NCBI GenBank assembly: GCA_037447655.1
Contig: JBBHKE010002013.1
Coordinates: forward strand, 62,001-126,000
From: Zygnema cylindricum
Lineage: Eukaryota > Streptophyta > Zygnematophyceae > Zygnematales > Zygnemataceae
DNA: 64,000 nt
Reading direction: 5' to 3'
This document shows positions 47,040 to 57,427 of the stretch, piece after piece (within the stretch, counting starts at the first letter, position 1; every line of letters starts with the position of its first letter). The notes below the pieces were generated by a model. That model did no database searches, had not been told where the DNA came from, and saw only the letters and a program-made list of their open reading frames with translations. The translations under genes were made by a program, and so were the position numbers.

Positions 47040-47813
47040 GAGGGAGAGAAGGGAGAGGGGGGGCGAGAGGGTATTTTTTGTTATAAATTGTCGTATTTTT
47101 ATGTTATGCGATAATATCGAGTTAAAGGAAATATAGAATTAAAAAGAGGGAGAGGGAGAGGGAGGAGGGGAGGGAGAGGGAGACTCGGTATTTTATTGAT
47201 TTTCTTTTTTGATGAATATTGAGTTTTTCTTCAATATTTTTTTTAAAGGTTGTAAACCCAATGTCGAGGCAGGTTCCGAAAAAAAAATTGTACATAAGGT
47301 CAAAAATGAAATGAATAACAAAGTCCCACGCAAACTTTGTACTCTTTGTCTGTTTTTTTTTGTTTTTATTATTCTTATAATATGTTTATATATTTCATTG
47401 ATTTTTTTTTTTTTTATTAATGAGAGTTTTAAAAAGAGCCGACCGAAAAGTGTAAATAATGTCGAAAAGGGGAGCAAAAGTAAATATAAGAGGATATATT
47501 AATTTTAGATTTTGTTCTACTTGTCTTTAATTTTTTTCTTTTTCCGATTGTGCGGGGTTTTTTGGATTTTTTTTGTTTCTCCTTGATTTATTTGTCTTTT
47601 TTAAAACACACTTTTTTTTTTCCCCCTTCATTTTTTTTGGGGGGGACCATTTTTGAGGGTTGGGACATAAAAGTTTGGTTCCCTTTTTTAACCCTCTTTA
47701 TTCTTCCTTTATTTTGGAAAACTCAAAAGTTTTTAAAATTTTCAACAAACTATTTTTGTTACTTAAATTTTTTAATCTATATCCTCATTCCCTTTTATCT
47801 CCACTCCCCCTAC

Positions 47814-47851
<38 letters not shown>

Positions 47852-48125
47852 ATTTTTTTCAATATATTAGTTTCCTAAATCCAAATTTGTATCTTTTTCT
47901 GCAAAAGGTGTCCCAAATGTCCCTTTGAAAATGTATATTTTTATTTACTCTTTTTATTATTATTCTTATGGTTGATAATTTTACTATCATTTTTGGAATT
48001 ATTATTATAATGACTCATTATTATTTGTGTTCTTCTTTTTACTTTAATTCTTGTTCTTATGTTTTTTCTTGTTCTTCTTATACTCGTTTATATTTATATG
48101 TTTTATATTTTTTTTTTGTTTACAT
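47040..48125. other. Low-complexity sequence without recognised gene
   Basis: G-rich start, then T-rich sequence. Short frames at 47209-47502 and 47550-47878 are Lys/Asn- or Phe-rich with no recognised domain. I see no sulfite oxidase exon here. Confidence 0.5.
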
Positions 48126-48130
48126 TTATT

Positions 48131-48935
48131 AATGTTGTGTATGGGGAAAAAAATTATCGCCGTGAGGTGTCCCGATATATCTCCCCGAAACCAACAAAAG
48201 TTTTCGCCGATTATTAACGGTTAGGAGGGGAGGTCCTTATAAAAAGTACGGAATTATAACATGGAATTATGGTATGGAATTAAAGTACAAAATGATTACG
48301 GAGATATTGCGATTGGGGTGGTGGGGGTGTAGGGTTGGTGGCTTTTGGAAAATTTTGCACAATCCATTTCCGTTTCACAGTACGGAGTTATCATCGATAG
48401 TTATTGACCCGATATTTATCGGTAATTTATCGTGATACATCAGAAATTTACCGCGATACATCAGAAATCTATCGCAATATATCGGGATATTTATCGTGAT
48501 ACATCGGAAATTTATCTTGATACATCGGAAGTTTATCGCGATACATCGGAAATTTATCGCGATACATCGGAAATTTATCGCGATACATCGGCAATCTATC
48601 GAGATATATCGGAAATTAATGGCGATACATCGGAAATCTATCGCGACATATCAGAAATTTATGGCGATACATCTGAAGTTTATCGCAATTCATCGGAAAT
48701 CTATCGCGATACATCGGAAATCTATCGCGATATATCGGAAATATATTGTGATACATCAGAAATTTATTGCGATACATCGAAAATTTATGGCGATACATCG
48801 GAAATTTATCGCGATACATCGGAAATTTATCGCGATAATTCTGTGACCGACATAACGGACCGATGTATTGATTATCGGTAAGTAAAAAAAAGGTACATAT
48901 CGGTTATCGGCAAATGGCTACCGATACACATCACT
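48131..48935. mobile_element. TATCG-rich TIR element, copy E
   Basis: The left end AATGTTGTGTATGG and the right end CCGATACACATCACT are degraded versions of the family ends. The interior shares 'cccgatatatc.c.ccga.accaacaaa' and 'tacggagttatc' with other copies. Flanks share only ATTTAT, so the duplication is not clear in this copy. Confidence 0.65.
48421..48838. repeat. 21-bp tandem array inside the TIR element, about 20 copies
   Basis: The unit 'atcgcgatacatcggaaatt' plus one base repeats about 20 times. Because 21 is a multiple of three, the plus strand stays open as a repeating YRDTSEI peptide; this is a consequence of the period, not evidence of a gene. Confidence 0.9.
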
Positions 48936-49358
48936 GGTATTTATGAATATTATTCCTTCTTTTCGATTTAAATTATCACATTATATTTTATTGAAATTTA
49001 ATAAATTATATCTATTTTATCAAAAAATAATGCTATCTACAGTATTCATGAACCCAAAAAAACTACAGGTGCTCCAAATTCTCCAAATTAACAGAGGAAA
49101 ATCGAAAGGAAACATATCAAATATATAAGAACGATAAAAACGAAAAAAAACCACAGAAAGAGGACCTAATTTGTGTGAAACTTTGTTATTCATTAAATTT
49201 TCAAACTTATGTACAAAGTTTTTTTCTCCGAGCCTTTCCCGCTATCGGGTTTACGGCCTTCTAAAAACTTTCTAAAAATAGAATCAATGTTCCTCAAAAA
49301 ACAAAAGGAAAAAAAGCTCTCCCTCTCCCTCTCCCTCTCCCTCTCTCTCCTTTCCAAT

Positions 49359-52300
49359 TTACGCCTCCTTCACCTCTATATTATCGCACAACATGGAGTC
49401 TCGGCAATTTGCGGTTTCAAATCCGTACCGCATTCTTTCGATATCGGCGGTAAAAGTCGATTTATGAGTCCCGACAAAAACCGTACTAAAAGTACAGATT
49501 GTCTTTTCTAAAGTCGAGAGTAAAAGACTCGTAGTTTCTAAATTTGCGTCTCGTAAAGGTTTCGCCCAATCCGAATTTTTTTCGGGCTGCCCGAAACGAA
49601 CGATTCGAATATTTTTTTTCTCTTTCGTGAATTCTTGGGTAACGAAGTTCAGCTGTAATGAAAAAATAAAAAAAGGGGGGGGGAGGGGGGGGAGGGGGGG
49701 GAGGGGGGGGAGGGAAGGAATGGCAGGAGGGAAGGGAGGAGAGGGGGGGGGGGAGGAGGGAAGGAGGGGATTCAGATAAAAGAAATTAAAAAAAAAAAGA
49801 AAAAATGTTTGTGATTTTCTTTGGTCTGATTTTTTTCCCCATTTGTTCAATTTGTGGGGATAGTCCTCATTTAAAAAGGGGAGCAATTTTTTTGCCTCTT
49901 TTCTTTTTTTTTCTTGTCAACCTTCTTGGAGAGAAAATATTAATAATAATAGATAATATTTATGCAAAAACGGAAAATATATAACCATGATTCTAAATTC
50001 ACCACCACAGACAAAAAACAACAGAAAAGGACAAAAAACAAATAAAAAAAAACAAAAAATAAATAAAATATCTCACCTCTTCTGCTTTCGTATTCGTCGC
50101 CAAAAACATAGTAGTCAAATTATAAATTCGCATTTTTTCTTTCAAACATAAAATAATTTCGTTTATCGGTCGATAACACCCATTTTCCGTACCCGAACAC
50201 CAATGTTCAAAATCGCCTCTCCGGAGATGAACTCCCATAAAAGGTTCATTTTTAAAAATTTCTTTTACGTAATTTTTTCCAGCTTCAATAGTGGCAATAT
50301 GAGGTTGTACGGATAATAAAGATTTACATTTTTGGGATCGAATAAAAGGGGTATCCCACGGAACCGATTGACTTAAACCCACAATCCCACTCAAATACAT
50401 TTCTCCCATAAATAAAACATTTTCCGTAATATTTTGTAAAAGTTTTCGAGCTTGTTCGAGACGAGGATACGGAATCGGAGAAATTTCCGGTCGAATATTC
50501 GGAAGAAATTTAATGGATTTAAAGTGGGAAAACTGAGATCCGTACGGTTCCGTTAAATTTTTCGTTTGACAAGATTGTTCTCGAAAACATAAAATTTTTT
50601 CGACAACTATCGGTTTTTTGTGAATTTTCATATATTCTTGAGTCGACATTATCGTATTTTCTCCGAAACATTCTCGAACGTGATTCATGTCGAAGGAGAC
50701 GTGACGGTCGAAATGATCGGAAACTTCGTCTTTATCCGCACTAAATATTAAAGTCCTATTTAAAAAACCCGCTAAATTGACAGCGTTGTGATAACAGGCG
50801 ACTCGATTACTTATCTGAAACAAAAAAAAATAGTAAAAATTAGGAAATTGCCCAAAAAAATATAAAAAATCGCAAAAACGTTACAGGAAGAAAAAAAAAA
50901 AAAAAAAAGGAAAGTTTTTCTGTTAATTTTTGTCCTTGTTATTTAAATTCTAAGTCCGTTTTTTTCCCATATATTACAAAATCTTCATAAGAAATTTGCA
51001 ATCGCAAAACAACGCAAAACATTATCCAAAAAATCTGAAAAGAATCCCCAAAGAAAACTCCAATTTTTTTTCAAAAATCCAAAAACAAATTAACCCCCAA
51101 AAAATCCCACAAAAAAATTCCCCAAAAAAATCTACACTAATTAGGGTGCGGGAAAAAACAAAATTCTCACCCTCCCATAGGCGCATCTCATGAGGAGATA
51201 TTTGTCGTTTTGTGGAACCCAACTCATACTCCCCTCTTTCTTGTACCCCTCCGCCCATTGGCTGCTGTACAGTCGGGAGGGGGGACAGCTGCAGATAAGA
51301 CAAAATAGAGAAACGACAAAAGGATGTAAAAAAATAAGAATAAGAAAAAATGAGGATTGGGACAACAAGGATAAGACTAATGAGAAAAGACGTTAAGAAT
51401 AAGACAAAATCGGAATGAGACAAAACGAGGGGGTTAAGGCACAACCGAATCGAGACAAAATATGAATAGGACAAAATAGGAATAAGACAAAAAAAGAAGA
51501 AACAAAATGTTCAAATGTCAAAGTCATGGGGGGCACAGGAGCCGTCAGATAAGACAAATATGAAAGGAGGGAGGGAGGGGAGAGAGGGAGGGAGGGAGGG
51601 AGAGAGGGAGGTGAGGGAGGGGGGGAGGGAGGGAGTGAGGGAGGAAGAGGGCGAGGGAGACGGGGATGGGGAGAGGGGGAGGGAGGGAGGGAGGGAGGGA
51701 GGGAGGGAGGGAGGGAGGGAGAGAGAGGGAAGGAGGGAGGGAGGAAGGAAGGAGGGAGGGAGGAAGGAAGGAGGTAGGGAGGGAGGGAGGAAGGAGGGAG
51801 GGAGGGAGGAAGGAGGGAGGGAGGGAGGGAGGGAGGGAGGGAGGGAGGGAGGGAGGGAGGGAGGGAGAGAGAGGGAAGGAGGGAGGGAGGAAGGAAGGAG
51901 GGAGGGAGGAAGGAAGGAGGTAGGGAGGGAGGGAGGAAGGAGGGAGGGAGGGAGGAAGGAGGGAGGGAGGGAGGGAGGGAGGGAGGGAGGGAGGGAGGGA
52001 GGGAGAGAGAGGGAAGGAGGGAGGGAGGAAGGAAGGAGGGAGGGAGGAAGGAAGGAGGTAGGGAGGGAGGGAGGAAGGAGGGAGGGAGGGAGGAAGGAGG
52101 GAGGGAGGGAGGGAGGGAGGGAGGGAGGGAGGGAGGGAGGGAGAGGGAGAGGGGGAAGGAGAGGTGGATGGGGGAGAAGGGGAGGGGGGTAGGGAGGGAG
52201 GGAGGGAGGGAAGGAGGGAGTAGTTTCCGTACGATTCTTCAGGAGTCTCCTCTTCCTTGGTTTTTCTCCTTTCTGCTGGAAACTGCAAAAAAAAAAAAAA

Positions 52301-52797
52301 AAAAAAATTAATCCCAAATACCCATTTGTGACCTCTGGAGCACCCTAAAAAACAGAAAAAAACAAAAAAAAATAACAAATAAAGTAAAAAGTATATAAAA
52401 AAAAAGGAATAAAGAGAATTGGAGAAAAAGGACAAACCTCATTTATTTCCTGTCGCGACTCAACGCCCGCTTTGCGCCCCATTTTCGTTTTTTCAAAATT
52501 TATTTTTTGGGGAAATTTTTTAATGCTTTTTTTATTTTGGATCTCTAATTCCGAACCAGTTTTCTCTAATTTCATAAAATTTTCAAATTTTTTTGGAGTT
52601 TTTGTTTCCAAAAGTTTCTCAAAAACACCAAAATCATATCCTTTCGATTCCCCGAAAACCCCATTTTTATTTAAAGCCCATTTTTGGGCCCCATTATTGC
52701 TTATTTCCGTTTTTTGGGGGGTATTATAAACCCCATTTAGTACCGAAAATATCGCTGTCGTATTAAATAAAAAATAAAAAATATTTAATCCCACCAT
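49359..52797 (-). CDS. GDP-fucose protein O-fucosyltransferase-like protein (5 exons, 519 aa)
   Basis: Exons on the minus strand: 52797-52438, 52282-52233, 51288-51171, 50814-50077 and 49652-49359. All introns are GT-AG (donors gtttgt, gtacgg, gtgaga, gtgaga) and the phases sum to 1560 bases, 520 codons with TAA. Residues 1-25 are hydrophobic, fitting a signal anchor for a type II Golgi/ER enzyme, followed by a Lys/Asn/Glu-rich stem. The catalytic region has GRISNRVACYHNAVNLAG with FLNRTLIF at about 175-205, the donor-binding block MGVHLRRGDFEHWC near 369-382, FLATNTKAEE near 413-422, and FVGTHKSTFTADIERMR in the last exon. These are the usual O-FUT/GT-B fucosyltransferase blocks; the acceptor is unknown. 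The start at 52797 is chosen because it places the hydrophobic segment at the N-terminus; an upstream in-frame Met (53031) would add low-complexity sequence. This is the one undamaged gene in the window. Confidence 0.85.
49670..49775 (-). repeat. G-rich (sense C-rich) tract in fucosyltransferase intron 4
   Basis: 'ggggggggagggg' words over about 100 bases, just inside the acceptor of the last intron; pyrimidine-rich on the sense strand. Confidence 0.85.
51560..52222 (-). repeat. GGGA/GGAA array in fucosyltransferase intron 2
   Basis: About 650 bases of GGGAGG and GGAAGG words (CCCTCC on the sense strand), with a higher-order unit of about 140 bp starting near 51719, 51864 and 52003 at 'gagagagggaaggaggga'. 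Frames on both strands are artefacts. Confidence 0.9.
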
Positions 52798-52799
52798 TT

Positions 52800-53790
52800 C
52801 TTTTACTTCTTTTCTTAAAAATCGAATTAAAACATATATATATTTATGTAGAAAAATACATAAAATAAAAAAGAGAGGATGGTTGAAAAGGAAGGAGGAG
52901 AAAAATAAAATAAAATAAAAAATGCGAAATATTCGATAGAAAGAAGTAAAATTGGAAGAAAATATCCGTTTTTCAAAAAAAGACAAAATCGGCTGAAGGC
53001 GGTTGATTTCCGTACATAAGTACAAACACAAAAAGTAAATAAAAGGTACAAATTTGTGCTACAGTACTATACTGTAGTTTTTGACAGGATTCCTCAATGT
53101 TGTCGTCTCCTGTGTACGGAATTCGTACGGATTGACTTTTGAAAAACTTGAGATTTTTGGTCAACAGCTGGCCGTATCGATGATGTGCAAAAGATCTGAG
53201 AAACGACAAAACACGTGACGCAGATTCAGAAATCTGACGACCGAATCTTCGCTGACGAATGACCAAAAAGATCTTCGTGACATCTGACGTGGACAGTTCA
53301 GAGAATTATTTTGTCGTCTAGTTGACAGCCGCGTCTACCGTACGGTAATTTCCCAATCATAACGCAATCTCCATGAAATGCGGCGGCAAAAAAAACCTGC
53401 CCACGCGGTTATTTTTTGTCGTTTTTCGTATTTTTTGCGATTTTGACATTTTTTTGCTAATCTTTCGCCACGTGTCAAATGGTTTGCTGGATGGACAAGT
53501 GGCAGAAAAGCTGACAGGTTGTGGCAGAAAAGGCGCGCGAAAATTCAGGTGATCCAATCATATAAGACAGAAGATTTTTGTCGTTTTCTGCAACTTGCAA
53601 AATTTGAAGGACAAATACTTCAGTAAATATTGAAAGACTTTTTCTTGTGTGTAAAAGACTTATTTTAATTTTTACGTGATGATTTGTCACATTTTGTCGT
53701 TTTTTGCCAACTTTTGCTAAAAGACTTTTTGCTCCACCGACCATCGTTATTAGAGTCGATAACATTTTGCGACCTTTTTTTGGCCGAAAA
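52800..53790. other. Upstream flank of the fucosyltransferase-like gene
   Basis: AT-rich sequence with scattered 'ttgtcg' and 'gacaaaa' words and several 'gtacgg' words. Open minus-strand frames (52973-53266 and 53475-53765) show no recognised domain. The promoter of the minus-strand gene would lie here, but no specific motif can be supported. Confidence 0.35.
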
Positions 53791-53804
53791 TCATAAAATA
53801 CTAC

Positions 53805-53852
53805 ACCGCTAATCGTTATTAGTGTTTTTTTACACTAATAACGATTAGCGGT
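53805..53852. mobile_element. Hairpin derivative of the CACCG-type MITE (M3)
   Basis: 21-base perfect arms (53805-53825 and 53832-53852, starting ACCGCTAATCGTTATTAG) separated by six T. The arms match the terminal repeat of M1, so this is an internally deleted copy. It sits at the TA next to the left end of TIR copy B. Confidence 0.75.
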
Positions 53853-53854
53853 AT

Positions 53855-53974
53855 AGTGTTGGGTATCGAGGACCACTTGCCGATATTCGATATGTACCGA
53901 ATTTTAGGTACCCGATAATCGATATATCGCTTCGATATATCGAAAAGCCGAATATCGCAATATTTTGCGATAAT

Positions 53975-54027
<53 letters not shown>

Positions 54028-54290
54028 CTTTTTTTTTTTCAATTTTTTTTTCCTAAAGCGCCCCCCTACCCCCCCCCCCCCCCCCGTGGTGTGCGCTCCG
54101 TACGATTCTTCGTACTGTTTTCCGTACGATTTTCCGTACTTTTTTCTGTACGGACACCCACCTTTTACCAAATATATCGCGATAATTTATGTTGGTAACG
54201 GTACAATATATTGAGGCCTCTGACCGATCGATAATCGATATATCGAATATCGGGATTATCGCGATATGATTTTACCCGATACCCAACACT
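53855..54290. mobile_element. TATCG-rich TIR element, copy B (436 bp)
   Basis: The left end AGTGTTGGGTATCG and right end CGATACCCAACACT are inverted. ATAAAATACT follows the right end (54291-54300) and the identical 10 bases lie at 53793-53802, directly before the small MITE inserted at the left border. A TA repeat and a T run (53979-54030) and a C run (54067-54085) lie inside. Confidence 0.82.
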
Positions 54291-54410
54291 ATAAAATACT
54301 GTTAATAACATTATTTAAGGGAGCCGGGCGACAATCGGCTACGTGTCTTTACACTAAATTAGTATATGATAAATTCAAATGCCACATTAACACAAATTAC
54401 TAGTACAGTA

Positions 54411-54619
54411 CACCGTGAATCGCTATTAGCGTTATGAAATAATTAGGGTTAAAAAAATATTAGAGTAATTAACGCTAATTGGGAATTTGGGGATTTTCAA
54501 GGAAATGATTTACACGAGTTTGTTCTTTTAAAATATAATTAATAATTCTATTTGAGAATTTGGGTCAGAATTTAGGGGCGCGGAATTAGCCTTCTATACG
54601 CTAATAGCGATTCACGGTG
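54411..54619. mobile_element. CACCG-type MITE, copy M2 (209 bp)
   Basis: A 22-base perfect terminal inverted repeat starting CACCGTGAATCGCTATTAG, flanked by TA on both sides (54409-54410 and 54620-54621). The right TA abuts another TATCG-element end. Confidence 0.82.
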
Positions 54620-54620
54620 T

Positions 54621-54893
54621 AGTGTTGTGTATCGCCAAGAATTTTTTCGCGTTAAAACCGATACCGATATTTATTGGTTATCGGATGCTCAAGGATCCCT
54701 ATATATCGCTCCGAGACCACAAATTCCTTATCGACGATAAGTACAAAACATTTAGTGCGCTATATAATATTACTTAATAATATATTGTATTATATAATTG
54801 ACTGTGTATAGCGTGGCATGCCACGTATGGAAATCTGTTCCATTCTTTGTATTACGAGAGTTTAGTACGGACAGCGACGCACATTAAATTTAA
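54621..54893. mobile_element. Truncated TATCG-rich TIR element, copy F
   Basis: It starts AGTGTTGTGTATCGCC directly after M2 and contains 'ccgataccgatatttattgg' and 'cgacgataag' family words. No right end was found before copy C. Confidence 0.6.
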
Positions 54894-54903
54894 CAAATTT
54901 ATA

Positions 54904-55372
54904 AGTGTTGTGTATCTGCAGGAAATTTATCGCGATAACACCGATACTGATAGTTATCGAATATCGAATGATCAGGGGTCCCAATATATCGCTTCAAGAC
55001 CAACAAATTCCTTATCGGCGATAAGTAAAAAAAATATAATACGCTATGTAATAGTATTTTATAAAATATTGTATTATATTTTTTAGTGTATATAGTATGG
55101 CATGACACGTGTAACAATATGTTCCGTACTCTTGCATAACGGAATAGCGACGGTTTTGTACAGCGGAATAAACCGTACAATTGTACAATACGAACCGTAC
55201 AATTATCGCCGATGGTAATCGGTACCGATGTTATCGCGATAGAAAATCGATGTTATCGGTGTTTTATCGGCAATAACACCGGTTTCGATGTATCGTGACA
55301 ATATATCGATTATCGGCAAGCCAAAAAAGGTACATATAGATTATCGGAAAAACCTTGCCGATACAAAACACT
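54904..55372. mobile_element. TATCG-rich TIR element, copy C (469 bp)
   Basis: Left end AGTGTTGTGTATC and right end GATACAAAACACT. Flanks are CAAATTTATA (54894-54903) and AAAATTTATA (55373-55382), a 10-bp duplication with one mismatch. Confidence 0.82.
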
Positions 55373-55397
55373 AAAATTTATAATAGTAGTTTATAGT

Positions 55398-56239
55398 AGT
55401 GTTGGGTATCGGGTTGATTCATATCGCGATAATTTTGATATTCGATATATCGAATATCGATCGAGCAGAATCCTCGATATATCGTACCGAGACCAACATA
55501 AATTATCGCGATATATAGTATTATTTTAAATTTAATATTTTATATTTCTATATAATATATAATTTTAGCGAAAAAGACAAATTGTTTGATACGCCACGTA
55601 CGACGTGATTTTTGTTCCGTGACTTAAAGTAGACGCCGCAAAATGTAACCGACAAAAAAACACTAATTCTGTAATTCATATAGTTACTTATTTCGGGTAT
55701 GGTTACATGAGGTCATGAGGAGGTCTTTGTAATAGTACTGACAACAAGATTTATGTATTACAGAAGCCTCGATTATATCATGTATTGACTGTAAGTTTTT
55801 ACATACGTGTTTTGATTTGAGTGGTTCCTTGTAGGTTAAAAATATTTTAAATCGTCAAAGATTTGAAAACCGACCATTTTCGTATAGAAATCCGTACTTG
55901 CTTATTATGTACGTGTCTTTCGCAAGTGTACCACGTCAATGTACCTCAAAGATCTCCTTCAGTGTGCCAACTTTCATGAAAAAACCGTATTTCTTTTCGG
56001 CAAAGACGTTACGGTCACCTTGTCCGAAGGCACGTGACATTGGAGACCTGCGAAAATTTTCATCTTTTTTTAATGCCTCGATATATCGGCGATGCGATAT
56101 ATCTGCAATATATTGGAGATATATTGGCGGTATATCGCGATAATTTGATTTTCGATTTATTAAAGCGATATATCAATTATCGGGTACCTAAAGTTTGAAT
56201 ATATAAAATATCGGCAAAAGGTCCTCGATACACAACACT
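55398..56239. mobile_element. TATCG-rich TIR element, copy D (842 bp)
   Basis: Left end AGTGTTGGGTATCG and right end CGATACACAACACT. Flanks are AGTTTATAGT (55388-55397) and AGTTTATTGT (56240-56249), a 10-bp duplication with one mismatch. The frame at 55898-56143 inside it has no recognised domain. A further left end, AGTGTTGTGTATCG, at 56378 is cut off after about 30 bases by the following LTR. Confidence 0.82.
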
Positions 56240-56406
56240 AGTTTATTGTCCTAAACTTATAGTTCGGCCACTGAAAATTTGAATTACATGGTAATATCTA
56301 ACTTTTTTGAAAGCAAAATGAACAAAACAATCGGATTGCCACCATTTTCTGCCACCATTTCCTACTACCATATAAGTAGTGTTGTGTATCGACGATAGTT
56401 ATATAA

Positions 56407-57414
56407 TTGTGTGACCTCTATTGGCCCACATAATTTCCAGCCTATATGAAGCTTATAGGATAATATTTGCACCAATGACTTTAACACCAAATATCAAGCA
56501 CGCGGTCAAGCAAGAGTTCTGACCAGCTTCACCCCTGAGAATGCCCGACTCCCTTGAGTGAGACGCATTTTTTTTTTCTGCATTTGCTCCCCTGAGCTGT
56601 AAGTTATGGCTGGCCAAAGATGGCTTATAAAAACAAAAGACCTCAAAAAGAGAGGCGGCTACCTCTAAAATTCCTAAGTCATAAACCCCTCTCTAAACCC
56701 CCTTTCTATTGAAGTACGACTCCAACCACAGGACTGTGCAGTACAGAAAAGTACAGGTGCCAAAGTACTTTTTGTACGGCCATTGTACGACATGGCCACA
56801 AAGGTGACGCCTGTCACATCCGGACTCGTTAAGATGCGTCCCGGAGATTGTGGAAGTCAATGAGATGCTGCCATGTGTCATCCGGTGTGACAGTGACCGC
56901 AAACCGCCAAAGTGACTATTCCGCAATGTCGGCTTGCTCCATGGACGTCCAATCGGACATCGACTTTTGATACAAGACGTTGAAACAAATGTCCGTATCA
57001 TTTGTTTCGTCGGGTACATTGCGTACAACTGAATCTATATTCTTACATCCGTTTCCCTAGTTAAATGAAATCACCTACGTGTACATGTTTAAATACATAT
57101 CACACCCCATATATCCTAGCACTGGTCGTAGACTATAGGACAAAGCTATCGGCTACTCTGACGGACGGTACGTACCAAGATCAAATCCTGGTTCCGACAA
57201 CCACCTTTTGGTAATGGGAACTATTTCCGTTGTCTCTCCTAGACAGCACAGGCAGCCATGGCTCTGGCTCCTTCTCATTCTCCAGTCTTCAGTGACTGCG
57301 GCAAGTGTGGGGATTTGGAGAGTGGGGCAAGAGGCAAGTTGCCCTAATTGTGTTCCTTTTCTTTTCCTTTTATTTTTATCTAAGATAGACCTTTTAAAAT
57401 ACATTATTTCAACA
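56407..57414 (-). mobile_element. Copia LTR (3' LTR of the older minus-strand element)
   Basis: On the minus strand it begins TGTTGAAATAATG after a purine tract (AAAATAAGGGGAG, 57415-57427), the usual polypurine tract/3' LTR junction. It aligns block by block with the LTRs at 58600, 59159, 60379 and 13203. The far end near 56407 is approximate. Confidence 0.75.
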
Positions 57415-57427
57415 CTCCCCTTATTTT

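Noticed and set aside
48421-48838. CRISPR-like array
   Set aside because: The repeats are directly adjacent with no spacers, in a eukaryotic context and inside a transposable element.
48432-48881. Repeat protein with YRDTSEI units
   Set aside because: The 21-bp period forces an open frame, and the array lies inside a non-coding TIR element with no start context or splice sites.
51511-52435. Open frames of 225-296 codons on both strands
   Set aside because: They read GGGA/CCCT array sequence. Only 52233-52282 within this stretch is supported as an exon, by splice phase and acceptor.
57120-57200. tRNA gene (T-arm-like 'gatcaaatcctggttccgaca')
   Set aside because: A full cloverleaf could not be drawn, and the same segment recurs in every copy of the LTR, so it is part of the LTR.
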